Shown in pieces: positions 20,516 through 29,170 of a DNA stretch of 64,000 nucleotides. A program made the translations under genes and the position numbers. How positions within the stretch are numbered: position 1 is the first letter of the stretch; every line of letters begins with the position of its first letter. The notes below the pieces were generated by a model. It ran no database searches and was not told the DNA's origin. It saw nothing but the letters and a program-made list of their open reading frames with translations. This stretch comes from Candidatus Phycorickettsia trachydisci. Lineage in GTDB: Bacteria; Pseudomonadota; Alphaproteobacteria; Rickettsiales; Rickettsiaceae. The stretch is taken from contig NZ_CP027845.1 in NCBI RefSeq assembly GCF_003015145.1, forward strand, positions 744,001 through 808,000. The letters run 5' to 3'.

Positions 20516-20818
20516 AACTGTTTTAAATAAATATTCATCTTATTTATAGTACTCTCACATCCATTTCCTAAAAATTATCTATGCGGTGGTAAATTTGGAA
20601 ATAGATCTTTTTAGCAATCTTCTTGAGTTTAACTTACTCAAGTTGATCTCACTAAATTAACTAGATCTCTTCTATTAAGCAGTTCTTAATTACAAATATC
20701 GCAACCAATTCAAAAATGATAATTACTATAAAACTTTATCTAATTTTAGTAATTATTAAAAATCTTGGCAAGGAAATATAATATGATATAGTAATTAATA
20801 TAATTAAAATACAAAAAT
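20516..20818. other. 303-base intergenic region before the ankyrin island
   Basis: No gene seen. It contains a small perfect hairpin, CTTGAGT (20622-20628) with ACTCAAG (20636-20642) and a 7-base loop, without a T tract. The last 100 bases are very AT-rich with several TATAAT-like hexamers, likely holding the promoter of the ankyrin gene at 20819, but no single site stands out. Confidence 0.4.
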
Positions 20819-22270
20819 ATGCAAAAATCTATAATTAGCTTAAAAGAATTAAAGAAAAATAACACTAAACTCCTTCTCCAAGCTATGGATAAAGGTGATG
20901 ACGCGTTAGTAGAAAAAATTTTCAAAGATAGAGATTTTAAAAAAGATTTTGATTTTTCCATCAAGAACGAGGAAGGTATTAGTTTTTTACACGTAGCCGT
21001 TAATTATAAGAAGTTAGATATAATTCAATATCTTTGTCAAGAACGAGGAATGGATATCAACGATTCTCTGATTAATGGTTTTACTCCTATACATCACGCA
21101 GCAAGAAAAGGCTGGATAGATTTAATTGAAGACATTAAATCTTATGGAGGTGATATGAATCTCGTGGATGACGAAGATAAAACGGCATTAGCTGAGGCGG
21201 CAGAAAATGGTCACATAGATGCAATAAATAAACTTATAGACTTTGGAGCTAATGTAAACGGTAAAAATCCCTTCAGAACGCCTATGATGTACTCTATCTT
21301 CAGCGGCAAGCTTGAAGTTGCAAAAGCTTTAAAAGCTAGAGGAGCTAAAACTGATTTAAAATATAAAGGTGGTGATTCTTGGCTTCATTTAGCTGCAAGC
21401 ATCGGAGATTATTCGAAAATATCACAAACCTTAGAGTGGTTGCTAACTCAAGAACCAAGAATGATTAATGACATAAATGAAAATGGAGAAACAGCGTTAC
21501 ATGTCGCCGCTGGGAAGGGCAAGTTAGACTTGGTTCAATTCCTTGAAAGCCATGGCGCCAACCTTGTATCACAAGATAATCATAAAAGCCTACCAATCGA
21601 ACGTGCTGCAATGAGCGGTCACATTGAAGTAGTAAAATATTTAGCCTCTACTGCTGCCAGGATAGATGATAGTTTTATGAGGATAACCTCTCTGTTCCCA
21701 TTTGATCAATTAGACAGCTTACTGAAAATGTGTAATGTAATTTGGGTCTTTGGTCAATTTAAGGGAAGCAACTATGAAAATTATGTAAATTCTAGCGCAA
21801 ACCTTGTAACCACCTTCTTGTCTAAACATAGTTTAGATGATTTTGAATATAGCGAAGTATACAATAGTGTTCAAATTAGTGATTCTATCGAAAATCTTCA
21901 CTCTGTCGCTTGTAAAATAACTAATCCTGGACCAGAATATAAAATGCAAAATTCCATGGCCTTCAAAAATATGCAGCGATTAATGCGAGAGAAGGGACTT
22001 CCAGAGATAAAAAAGGCCCTTCTTGAAACTAAATCATTATGCTCAGCTGAAGTTGAGTCATTAATTGAGAATGCATTCACAAAATATACAGAAAGTGAGC
22101 TAAAAACTAATTTACTCCAATTTTTTACGAGTATTAAAATAGAAGAAGATGGAGAAGCATCAGAAGAAAAAAAGACTGAAGCAGAAACAATCGAAAACAT
22201 TTCAAACACCAACTCAGCAACAACTGCCGGAGATACAGAGACAGCAAATGAGCTGGAAGGTGCTAGTTAA
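20819..22270 (+). CDS. ankyrin-repeat protein, 483 residues
   Basis: Ankyrin repeats span about residues 15-290. Clear units are ISFLHVAVNYKKLDIIQYL, FTPIHHAARKGWIDLIEDI, KTALAEAAENGHIDAINKLI and ETALHVAAGKGKLDLVQFLE. The remaining 190 residues are helical without recognisable domain, ending in a Glu/Thr/Asn-rich tail of the kind seen in translocated effectors. No signal peptide. It opens the accessory island. Its start MQKS and AT-rich upstream region resemble those of the ankyrin gene at 26395. Likely a host-directed protein, by analogy with other rickettsial ankyrin proteins; target unknown. Confidence 0.88.
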   Translation: MQKSIISLKELKKNNTKLLLQAMDKGDDALVEKIFKDRDFKKDFDFSIKNEEGISFLHVAVNYKKLDIIQYLCQERGMDINDSLINGFTPIHHAARKGWIDLIEDIKSYGGDMNLVDDEDKTALAEAAENGHIDAINKLIDFGANVNGKNPFRTPMMYSIFSGKLEVAKALKARGAKTDLKYKGGDSWLHLAASIGDYSKISQTLEWLLTQEPRMINDINENGETALHVAAGKGKLDLVQFLESHGANLVSQDNHKSLPIERAAMSGHIEVVKYLASTAARIDDSFMRITSLFPFDQLDSLLKMCNVIWVFGQFKGSNYENYVNSSANLVTTFLSKHSLDDFEYSEVYNSVQISDSIENLHSVACKITNPGPEYKMQNSMAFKNMQRLMREKGLPEIKKALLETKSLCSAEVESLIENAFTKYTESELKTNLLQFFTSIKIEEDGEASEEKKTEAETIENISNTNSATTAGDTETANELEGAS

Positions 22271-22350
22271 CACTAAGCTGCGCTTATAACTTCAATTAAT
22301 AAAAGGGGGGAACTAGCTTGTTAAGAGTGTTGCCTAGTATCTTAATTGAA

Positions 22351-23175
22351 TTAGCTAACTTGATCACTACTTTCACCAAAAATATTGACCGCCGGTATAT
22401 CTTCAAGAGTATGCTCAGAACCGTTATAATATTGTAATATTTTCATATTGCCTGATAAATCAGCGTCATTTTCTCCAAACAATATTAAATGGTCTTTTAA
22501 ATCATCTATATTCAATTTTTCTTCCAAAACATCATACATTTCCTTTAGATTATTAGAAATCCAAGCATCTCCCGTATGCATCGATATAATTACTTTATTA
22601 TTTGACACTATGTGCTTAAGTATTGTAGGAGCTAAGTATTTTTGTATGAACAATCGACCAAATGTTTCAAAACCCCAATCTGGGAAAGATTTGTAAACAC
22701 TAACTTCAATATTATAATTTAAGTGCTTGTAAACGTTGCCTTGACCTGAACGTTGCCACTCTCCTAGTGTTACTAAGCTTACAAACTGCGGATCTGGAAT
22801 CTTATATGTAAATGGATGAAATTCTCGATCTTCTCCATTTGCTAGAGGATTTACAATATAAAACCAAGGATCAAAAAGGCTGATTTGCACTTTATGATTT
22901 GGATTCTTTTCGCAATATTGTGGGATCCAAGGGTAAACTTGTTGCACACCTTGCAAATCATTGTCACAACCAATAGAGATTACATGAATATCAGCTCTTT
23001 CAGAAAATTTTTCTAAAAATGACTGCAACGCTTCCAATTCTAATTCTCCATTCTTACTAAAATTTATACAGCAGTTTAGAACATTAGACGCCTCGCGTAC
23101 CATGTGCACACCATCAAAGCTCAAAAATGAAGTGGTTAGATTGTATGCAGAGGTAAGTAGATAATCCCACAACAT
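22351..23175 (-). CDS. orphan protein, 274 residues
   Basis: I do not recognise a family. The sequence alternates strands and helices like a Rossmann-type fold: DIHVISIGCDND near residue 77, HKVQISLFDPWF near 114 and NNKVIISMHTGDAW near 192 look like beta-strand ends with polar loops. It is rich in Trp and Cys compared with its neighbours. There is no signal peptide or transmembrane segment and no ankyrin repeat. It sits convergent to the ankyrin gene at 20819 and is flanked by ankyrin genes on both sides, which suggests, but does not show, a host-interaction role. Confidence 0.7.
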   Translation of the reverse strand: MLWDYLLTSAYNLTTSFLSFDGVHMVREASNVLNCCINFSKNGELELEALQSFLEKFSERADIHVISIGCDNDLQGVQQVYPWIPQYCEKNPNHKVQISLFDPWFYIVNPLANGEDREFHPFTYKIPDPQFVSLVTLGEWQRSGQGNVYKHLNYNIEVSVYKSFPDWGFETFGRLFIQKYLAPTILKHIVSNNKVIISMHTGDAWISNNLKEMYDVLEEKLNIDDLKDHLILFGENDADLSGNMKILQYYNGSEHTLEDIPAVNIFGESSDQVS

Positions 23176-23333
23176 AGTTATTTATTATTAGATTTATTCA
23201 TAACTCACTATTAAGAAAGATAGTAATATTATCTTCAAAAATCTAATGTATATTCCATTGTCAATAAAATCAATATAGTAAATTGGTATAACACTAAAAG
23301 ATAGTTAAGTGTGCTATACCGATTTATTTAGAA

Positions 23334-24851
23334 TTAAGCAAACAGGAAATCTAATGAATCATACTCATCTGTTTGTTGCTTACCTATCAAAGCAGTGGTA
23401 TCTGAACAAGATTCATAAATTTGTGAGCGTATAGCCTCTGGATCAAAATTTATTTTGTTAGATGCTTCTTCTCTTAAACCAAACGTATGAACGTATTCTT
23501 TAAATAAACTATTATATACTTCTTTCATATATTGACCATAAGGGTTTAATGATTCAGCGGGTAGGAATACCAGCATGGTACGTTGTTCTAAAGCATTTAA
23601 ACCCCATAACACTTTGTTTGCAGTTTCCTTATCGCGTGTGATATGCTCTAAATTATGAGATTGGAGTATTTCTGTTACTTCTTCTAATTTCTGTTTAAAC
23701 AAGTTAAGATTTGGAATTATATTCTCTTCTATATTAAGACCCATTTTGCGCATATTAAGACCTATTTTCGGAATTAATGTCTCACTCATCTTGATAGCTT
23801 GAAAGGCTTTCCCGCTTTTCTCAACCATGTGGAGAGTACTTTCTTGAATTTCTGAAGGCATTTCATGCATATTCCAAAAAAATAGTTGAATCATTGCTGA
23901 TAACATGCAGCTAGATTTGGGAATAATTTTTAAACCTATACCTATATCACTCAGAAATGTGAATGGCTTAAAGCTATTTATTATAGGAACCAACTTTTTT
24001 GATAAACCCTGCACAGCCTCAAATGCTGCTGGACTATCAGCGGCAGACTCTGTTAACAGTTGAAGCATCTTGTATCCAGCTAATATTTGTTGGATAGTAG
24101 ACCCTATCTTTAAAACTTCGCTATAATTACTGATAAGATAGTCATTTAAAACCATATCATAAGGTCCTGGAAGGCTTAATAATAAAGACACAATCTCGTG
24201 GTTATTATGCTTAGCGGCTGTTTGTGCTGGTTTATTACCATCTTTATCTTGCGCACTAACTAAAAACCTTAACATATCTATATCTTCATTCCTAGCTTGA
24301 GGAGATTTAGGTTTATTTATACCACAAGAGAAATGTTCAACTATGTTTGTATACCCTTGCCTCGCTGCAATATGAAATAAGTTTTCACCTTTATCATTCG
24401 TTGTGCTCAGGTTAGTTCCTTCTTGTAATAAGGATTTGACGGTATTTAAATCACCTCTTTCTACAGCTTGAAGGAAGAGGATATCTTGACGACCTATTTC
24501 AAGTATTTCATCCAAATCTGATATTTTCATGTTTTCTAATGCGCCTTCTATATCATCAGCCTTATTGATATCACCTTCTGTGGCAGGTGCCTTGCCCAAA
24601 TCTAATATGTCTATATTGCCGAATAAGTGTTCTTCACTAATATCAAAATGTTTTGTACTACTAGGCACTATATGCTCAAGATTTATAATATTATAAAAAT
24701 TTGGGTCGCCTTTATATATGCCCCATAAAGCTGTTTCAAACTCATCTATTCTCATTTCCTTGGGATCAATAACTTTTTCTTTTGACGCTTCCGTATGAAC
24801 ACTACTATGTTTGTTAAGATCTTTAGCCTTTTTTTTAGATTTTTTTCCCAT
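23334..24851 (-). CDS. ankyrin-repeat protein with basic N-terminus
   Basis: A 505-residue protein. The N-terminus MGKKSKKKAKDLNKHS is a dense lysine cluster that resembles a nuclear-localisation signal. Residues about 20-120 are acidic and unassigned. Three ankyrin-like units follow (about 125-230): ILFLQAVERGDLNTVKSLLQ, ENLFHIAARQGYTNIVEHF and NKPAQTAAKHNNHEIVSLLL, with an insertion in the second. The C-terminal 270 residues are predicted helical with no known domain. Part of the ankyrin island; host-directed function is inference. Confidence 0.85.
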   Translation of the reverse strand: MGKKSKKKAKDLNKHSSVHTEASKEKVIDPKEMRIDEFETALWGIYKGDPNFYNIINLEHIVPSSTKHFDISEEHLFGNIDILDLGKAPATEGDINKADDIEGALENMKISDLDEILEIGRQDILFLQAVERGDLNTVKSLLQEGTNLSTTNDKGENLFHIAARQGYTNIVEHFSCGINKPKSPQARNEDIDMLRFLVSAQDKDGNKPAQTAAKHNNHEIVSLLLSLPGPYDMVLNDYLISNYSEVLKIGSTIQQILAGYKMLQLLTESAADSPAAFEAVQGLSKKLVPIINSFKPFTFLSDIGIGLKIIPKSSCMLSAMIQLFFWNMHEMPSEIQESTLHMVEKSGKAFQAIKMSETLIPKIGLNMRKMGLNIEENIIPNLNLFKQKLEEVTEILQSHNLEHITRDKETANKVLWGLNALEQRTMLVFLPAESLNPYGQYMKEVYNSLFKEYVHTFGLREEASNKINFDPEAIRSQIYESCSDTTALIGKQQTDEYDSLDFLFA

Positions 24852-25150
24852 ATCCCCCTATTTTTAAATTGTCAATAATTATATCCTAACATACACCAAT
24901 TTAAATAAAAAGTCTCTTTAGAGTGCTCAAATTTTAGGAAAGGATAATATTTCCGTAAGTATTAAAAATAATTTCTTGACTTGAGCTTACAAAGGTTCAA
25001 AGGTTATCTTACCATCTGTCAATCACTACTAGCTTCATAAAGTAGTGATTTGCAGCTGTTTAGATATTCAATGATAGATTAAACTCCTGAAGCTGGCACA
25101 ATATCTCAGAGATAAAATCATTAAGCAACAATCAACATCCTCAAATATTC
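24852..25150. other. 299-base intergenic region between two minus-strand ankyrin genes
   Basis: No gene seen. It holds the promoter side of the 23334-24851 gene and a perfect hairpin at 25021-25050 (listed separately). No member of the dispersed-element family was found in it. Confidence 0.4.
25021..25050. terminator. perfect hairpin downstream of ankyrin gene
   Basis: AATCACTACT (25021-25030) and AGTAGTGATT (25041-25050) form a perfect 10-bp stem with a 10-base loop, 100 bases beyond the stop of the minus-strand ankyrin gene. No T tract follows on either strand, so it may be a transcript-end structure or a protein-binding palindrome rather than a classical terminator. Confidence 0.4.
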
Positions 25151-26395
25151 TTAAGGATTTTCGGTAGAACCTTGCATGTCTTTTCCTAACTCTTCAAGAT
25201 TCAACACAATACTTTCCACATCATCTCCAGTTTGTTCAGCGCTCTCATCGTTTTCATTAAATGCAGATAACCTCAAAGTAGTACTTAAATCTTCGTGTAT
25301 TTTGGCACTTGGTAAATGATTTATTCTCTCTAAGCATTGGTCTATAAAATCTTGATTAGTCTCTTTGATACTTGGGAACAAATTATGTATTTCTTTTAAT
25401 ATATGTTCTTTAATATCTGTACGATCAATTAAGTGTTCTAAAAGAGTTAATGCGCATAAAATTTGTTTCTCTGCTCCATCACTTGCAGATATGATTTTGT
25501 TAACATCATCTATATTATTTAGCTTTGCCTTTAAATTTCTACTATTCTTCATCGCTAGACCTAACTTTCCCCCACGCTCTAAAAAAGCTGAAGTAATTTC
25601 AGGCCAATTTGGTTTACTAAAATTGCACGAAGCAAGAGCGCCGATTAAGTTTTCCTCTACATAATTCTTAGCACTATCTTCAAATTTAGTCATATCATAA
25701 TTTAGCAAATATTTTACTGGTGGTAGTAGATTGCGACTAGTCGCCAAAGATAAGGCATGTACGTAATCTAGTGGATCAAAATCAAAAAATTCTAGTAATT
25801 TTTGAACTACTTCTGGGGGATTCACGCACGCAGGATTTACATATTTAGGGGGTACGATATACAAGTCGTTTTCAGCTAAGAGACAAAGAGGAGATTTGTT
25901 ATCAGCATTTAAAAGTGTTGATTTATTTGATGCTTTTGAGAGTAACATTTCCATCGTACGCATGTCAGCGTGACGCGCAGCTATATGGAAAGGTGTTTCG
26001 AGCTTATTATCTGCCATATAAGGATCAGCACCATACTCTATAAGTACTTTTACAGTTTCTTGATGCCATTTCTCAACCGCCCAGAATAAAGCAGTTCTAT
26101 TATCGTAGTCTTTTTGATTTGGATTTGTTCCCTCTTGTTCCAATATCAATTTCACTACGTCCTTAATACTATGAGGTCTTTTGCTATATTTAATAGCAGC
26201 AAATAACATACCATAAGAGTTTATTTTTTTACCGCTATCTATAGCTTTTTGTAATGTTGCGATATCACCATCTCTAGCAGCACGATGTAAAGAACTTGAC
26301 AACAACAAAAATGTCTCATGAATGCTTGAAGATTCGTTACGATCAGTATATTTTGCCGCAGCTTGTTTTTTAATATTTCCTATAACTTTTTGCAT
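25151..26395 (-). CDS. ankyrin-repeat protein, about 414 residues
   Basis: Ankyrin units occupy about residues 35-165 from the chosen start: SSLHRAARDGDIATLQKAID, RTALFWAVEKWHQETVKVLI and ETPFHIAARHADMRTMEMLL. The rest is helical with no assigned domain and ends in an acidic Glu/Asn/Gly tail. I prefer ATG 26395 (MQKVIGNIKKQ) to the upstream ATG 26452 because the upstream part is a hydrophobic, AT-rich translation and because the ankyrin gene at 20819 also starts MQK after similar sequence. No ribosome-binding site is evident for either. Confidence 0.82.
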   Translation of the reverse strand: MQKVIGNIKKQAAAKYTDRNESSSIHETFLLLSSSLHRAARDGDIATLQKAIDSGKKINSYGMLFAAIKYSKRPHSIKDVVKLILEQEGTNPNQKDYDNRTALFWAVEKWHQETVKVLIEYGADPYMADNKLETPFHIAARHADMRTMEMLLSKASNKSTLLNADNKSPLCLLAENDLYIVPPKYVNPACVNPPEVVQKLLEFFDFDPLDYVHALSLATSRNLLPPVKYLLNYDMTKFEDSAKNYVEENLIGALASCNFSKPNWPEITSAFLERGGKLGLAMKNSRNLKAKLNNIDDVNKIISASDGAEKQILCALTLLEHLIDRTDIKEHILKEIHNLFPSIKETNQDFIDQCLERINHLPSAKIHEDLSTTLRLSAFNENDESAEQTGDDVESIVLNLEELGKDMQGSTENP

Positions 26396-26668
26396 ATTTG
26401 ATATTATAATTAATTTTAATAATAGCGTACTAAAATTATTTATATTAATCAAATTGTAATATTATTTATTGTATAAAATTAAAAATATTGTTTGAATTAA
26501 ACCTAATTATAACAGCTCACAAAATTTTATTTTCTTCACAATCCATATACCGCCACTTGATTGCAACAGTTACTATACAAACTTAAAATTTTTTAGCATA
26601 AAAATTGTTTTATGTGAATGACTTGAGATAGACTGATACCATATTTTAACCCTTAAAAGAAAATAACA

Positions 26669-28249
26669 ATGGCCGATACCACTTTTGACCCTTATAATGG
26701 TTTGAACTACAGTAGTTATCCTTACTACCATTCTCATCCCGATCGTTTATTCACATTAGGAAAGCTTTTCGGAGCAAACCCTGCTGAACCTGGTACTGCT
26801 AACATCCTGGAAATTGGCTGTTCAAGCGGCGGAAATCTTATACCAATTGCATTAAAATACCCTCAATCTAAATTATTAGGTATTGATGCTTCTTCTTCAC
26901 AAATCACGGCTGCACAAAAATCTGCAAGTGAAATTGGTTTAATGAATGTGACGTTCGAAAATAAACTTACTAGCGACTTACAAAATAGCCAAGATCAGTT
27001 CGACTATATTATAGTTCACAATATGGTATCCTGGGTCAACGAACAAACTCGTAATGAGATATTTGATCTGTGCAAAAAGTTACTCAAACCTACAGGCATC
27101 GCATTTGTGAGTTACAATGTTCAGGCAGGTCATAGTACAGCCAATCTTTTAAGAGAAATGATACTTTATAATACTCATAGACTTCAAGCTATACCCGAAA
27201 AACTAGAGCAGGCTAGAGCATTTTTAGCATTTACCATAAATGCTTTAGAAGAAAGTCAAAATCCTCTACATCAAATGATTTACGTTGAAGCAAGAGCTCT
27301 ATTTGAAAACGATAACATGCTTTGCGATTACTTAATTGGGGATCATAAGGTTTTTAGTTTCCATGAATTTTTTGACGAATTAGACAAAAGACAGTTGCAA
27401 TATGTCAGTGATACGTATCTTCCATCAATGTACGTAGGCAACGCGCCAATCAATATTCTTGAAGCTGTCCAACAACTAACTGATATTGTTGACGTAGAAG
27501 AATATATGGACTTTTTCACTCAAAAAGCTTTCAAATCAAGTATCATTTGCCATAAAGAAGTAAATATTAAGAGAGACGTATCAGGTGCTGATTTAAGTTC
27601 ACTGTATATATCTTCCAACATTTTACTAGATGTTCCTTCACAAGATATAACCAATTTTGATGATGGTACTCAATCTTTAAGTTTCTTTATCAAACCTAAT
27701 GGTGGTGGAGGTATACAAACAAATTCATCTATAATGAAAGCTGTTTTGTATACTATAGCAGATAACGCAGCTATAAATCCTATATCTATCGCCCAAGTTA
27801 TTGATATAGCCAGCGAAAAAGTACCAAGTATTACGAAAGAAGAAATTCAAGCAACCTTTAATCAAGAACTAATAGGGCTAATTTTCACGGGTTACGTTGA
27901 TATTACAAGCTACATGACAACAGCCTCTACAGTTATATCCGATAAGCCTAAAATATATCATTTAGCTCGTTATCAAGCACTACAAGGAGAAGATACTTGG
28001 GTAACAAATTTAAGAGGGCAAATTGTGTTTATAGGTCTATTTGAAAAGTATGCTTTCAGGTATATGGATGGTGAGTATGGATTAGATGCAATTGAGGAAT
28101 TTATTTTTAATCACGCTCAGCAAGAAGATTTGAGCTTTTCTAAAGATGGACAAACCATTACAAATAAAGATGAAATAAAGCAGGAAATCAAAGATCACTT
28201 ACAAGATTCATTAAAATTTGCTCTTGATATGTGCTTGCTAACACCATAG
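26669..28249 (+). CDS. class I SAM methyltransferase with regulatory domain, PKMT-like
   Basis: A 526-residue protein. It has an N-terminal class I methyltransferase domain, with SAM-binding motif LEIGCSSGGN at residues 47-56, acidic strand end GIDASSSQI near 75 and the strand DYIIVHNMVSWV near 112. This is followed by the helical methyltransferase-regulatory domain (about 200-300) and a C-terminal winged-helix-like part. The layout matches the rickettsial protein lysine methyltransferases PKMT1/PKMT2, which methylate outer-membrane protein OmpB and affect virulence; the opening YSSYPYYHSHPDRL also fits that family. No OmpB-like gene is in the window, so the substrate is unknown. It lies alone on the plus strand inside the ankyrin island. 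Confidence 0.85.
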   Translation: MADTTFDPYNGLNYSSYPYYHSHPDRLFTLGKLFGANPAEPGTANILEIGCSSGGNLIPIALKYPQSKLLGIDASSSQITAAQKSASEIGLMNVTFENKLTSDLQNSQDQFDYIIVHNMVSWVNEQTRNEIFDLCKKLLKPTGIAFVSYNVQAGHSTANLLREMILYNTHRLQAIPEKLEQARAFLAFTINALEESQNPLHQMIYVEARALFENDNMLCDYLIGDHKVFSFHEFFDELDKRQLQYVSDTYLPSMYVGNAPINILEAVQQLTDIVDVEEYMDFFTQKAFKSSIICHKEVNIKRDVSGADLSSLYISSNILLDVPSQDITNFDDGTQSLSFFIKPNGGGGIQTNSSIMKAVLYTIADNAAINPISIAQVIDIASEKVPSITKEEIQATFNQELIGLIFTGYVDITSYMTTASTVISDKPKIYHLARYQALQGEDTWVTNLRGQIVFIGLFEKYAFRYMDGEYGLDAIEEFIFNHAQQEDLSFSKDGQTITNKDEIKQEIKDHLQDSLKFALDMCLLTP

Positions 28250-28252
28250 ATA

Positions 28253-28278
28253 ACAAATGGGACTTGTGTCCCACTTGT
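28253..28278. terminator. hairpin between convergent methyltransferase and ankyrin genes
   Basis: ACAAATGGGAC (28253-28263) pairs with GTCCCACTTGT (28268-28278) around a TTGT loop. There is one mismatch on the plus strand, which becomes a G-T wobble on the minus strand. Its position between two convergent stops (28249 and 28285) suggests a bidirectional terminator, although the T tract is poor. Confidence 0.6.
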
Positions 28279-28284
28279 CCAAAA

Positions 28285-28917
28285 TTATGCAGCATCTAGC
28301 GCATTTTTGCAAAAATCACTACCAATTATATCTAATACTAACCCATCTACATCAAACCCATTTTGCATTTCTAACAACAAATCGCTAGCTTGTGCTTTCA
28401 TTTGATCCTCTGCGATATACTTTAAATATTCTAAAGATTTAATACGGCCAATAAGATTTACCAATGCCGCGTTATATTCTTTTTGAATATTAACCTCTTG
28501 GGTAGAAACTAGTAACTCGATCATCTTTTCATTTCCTTCCATAAAAGAGTAACTTAACGCGGTATCCCCCTTACTTCCAGAATGGCGATTTATCGTTTCT
28601 ATAACTTGTGGATATTGCAACATAAGCTTTACCATTTCTTCATTTCCAGCTCTGATGGCTGATAACAAAATGGTGTCACCATCATGCGTTGGTAATGAAC
28701 AACTAGCACCCTGATCTAATAAATATTCCATAACTTCAAGGCTACCATATTTGACTGCTAATTCTAAAAAACCGGCATCTTGAGACCATTTATCATTAAT
28801 GTTTCTGGAATGTACGTAGTACTTTATCTTATTGACATTATTATCTTTTATAGCTTTTGATATTATCTTAGACTTTTGATAGTTGCTTATCAGAAATGAT
28901 GGCAAAAGTGACCACAT
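28285..28917 (-). CDS. short ankyrin-repeat protein, 210 residues
   Basis: Four ankyrin-like units cover about residues 20-150: AGFLELAVKYGSLEVMEYLL, DTILLSAIRAGNEEMVKLML and DTALSYSFMEGNEKMIELLV are clear. The N-terminus (MWSLLPSFLISNYQKSK) is mildly hydrophobic but not a convincing signal peptide. The C-terminal 50 residues are helical. It is the shortest intact ankyrin protein in the island. Function unknown. Confidence 0.82.
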   Translation of the reverse strand: MWSLLPSFLISNYQKSKIISKAIKDNNVNKIKYYVHSRNINDKWSQDAGFLELAVKYGSLEVMEYLLDQGASCSLPTHDGDTILLSAIRAGNEEMVKLMLQYPQVIETINRHSGSKGDTALSYSFMEGNEKMIELLVSTQEVNIQKEYNAALVNLIGRIKSLEYLKYIAEDQMKAQASDLLLEMQNGFDVDGLVLDIIGSDFCKNALDAA

Positions 28918-29170
28918 AGTTAATTACCTTATAATATAGTTATCAATATAAATGTTAACACGTTTTAATACTTATGTCAAGAGCTAGCAATTAAAATAAA
29001 TAATATTGTCATGAGTAGCAAAATTAACAAGGCTAACTAAACAGAGATCTTAATATCAAATCGCACACACCTTGATACCTAAAAAATTTTTGAATATGCT
29101 ACTCTTTACAAAAATGTATGCACTCTTTTAAAGTGTGGAATACTATGATATTTATCAGTTTTTTAAAACC

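Noticed and set aside
22291-22350. Inverted pair TTCAATTAA ... TTAATTGAA between two convergent genes
   Set aside because: Nine AT-rich base pairs with a 42-base loop make a weak structure; not convincing as a terminator.
26555-26575. TTGCAACAGT, also found next to element R3 near 19591-19600
   Set aside because: Only ten bases are shared and the flanks do not align, so chance in AT-rich DNA is likely.
29070-29110. CCTAAAAAATTTTTGAATAT, which resembles the end of the dispersed element
   Set aside because: The core blocks (AAACCG, ATACTT) are missing and the similarity stops after about 15 A/T-rich bases.
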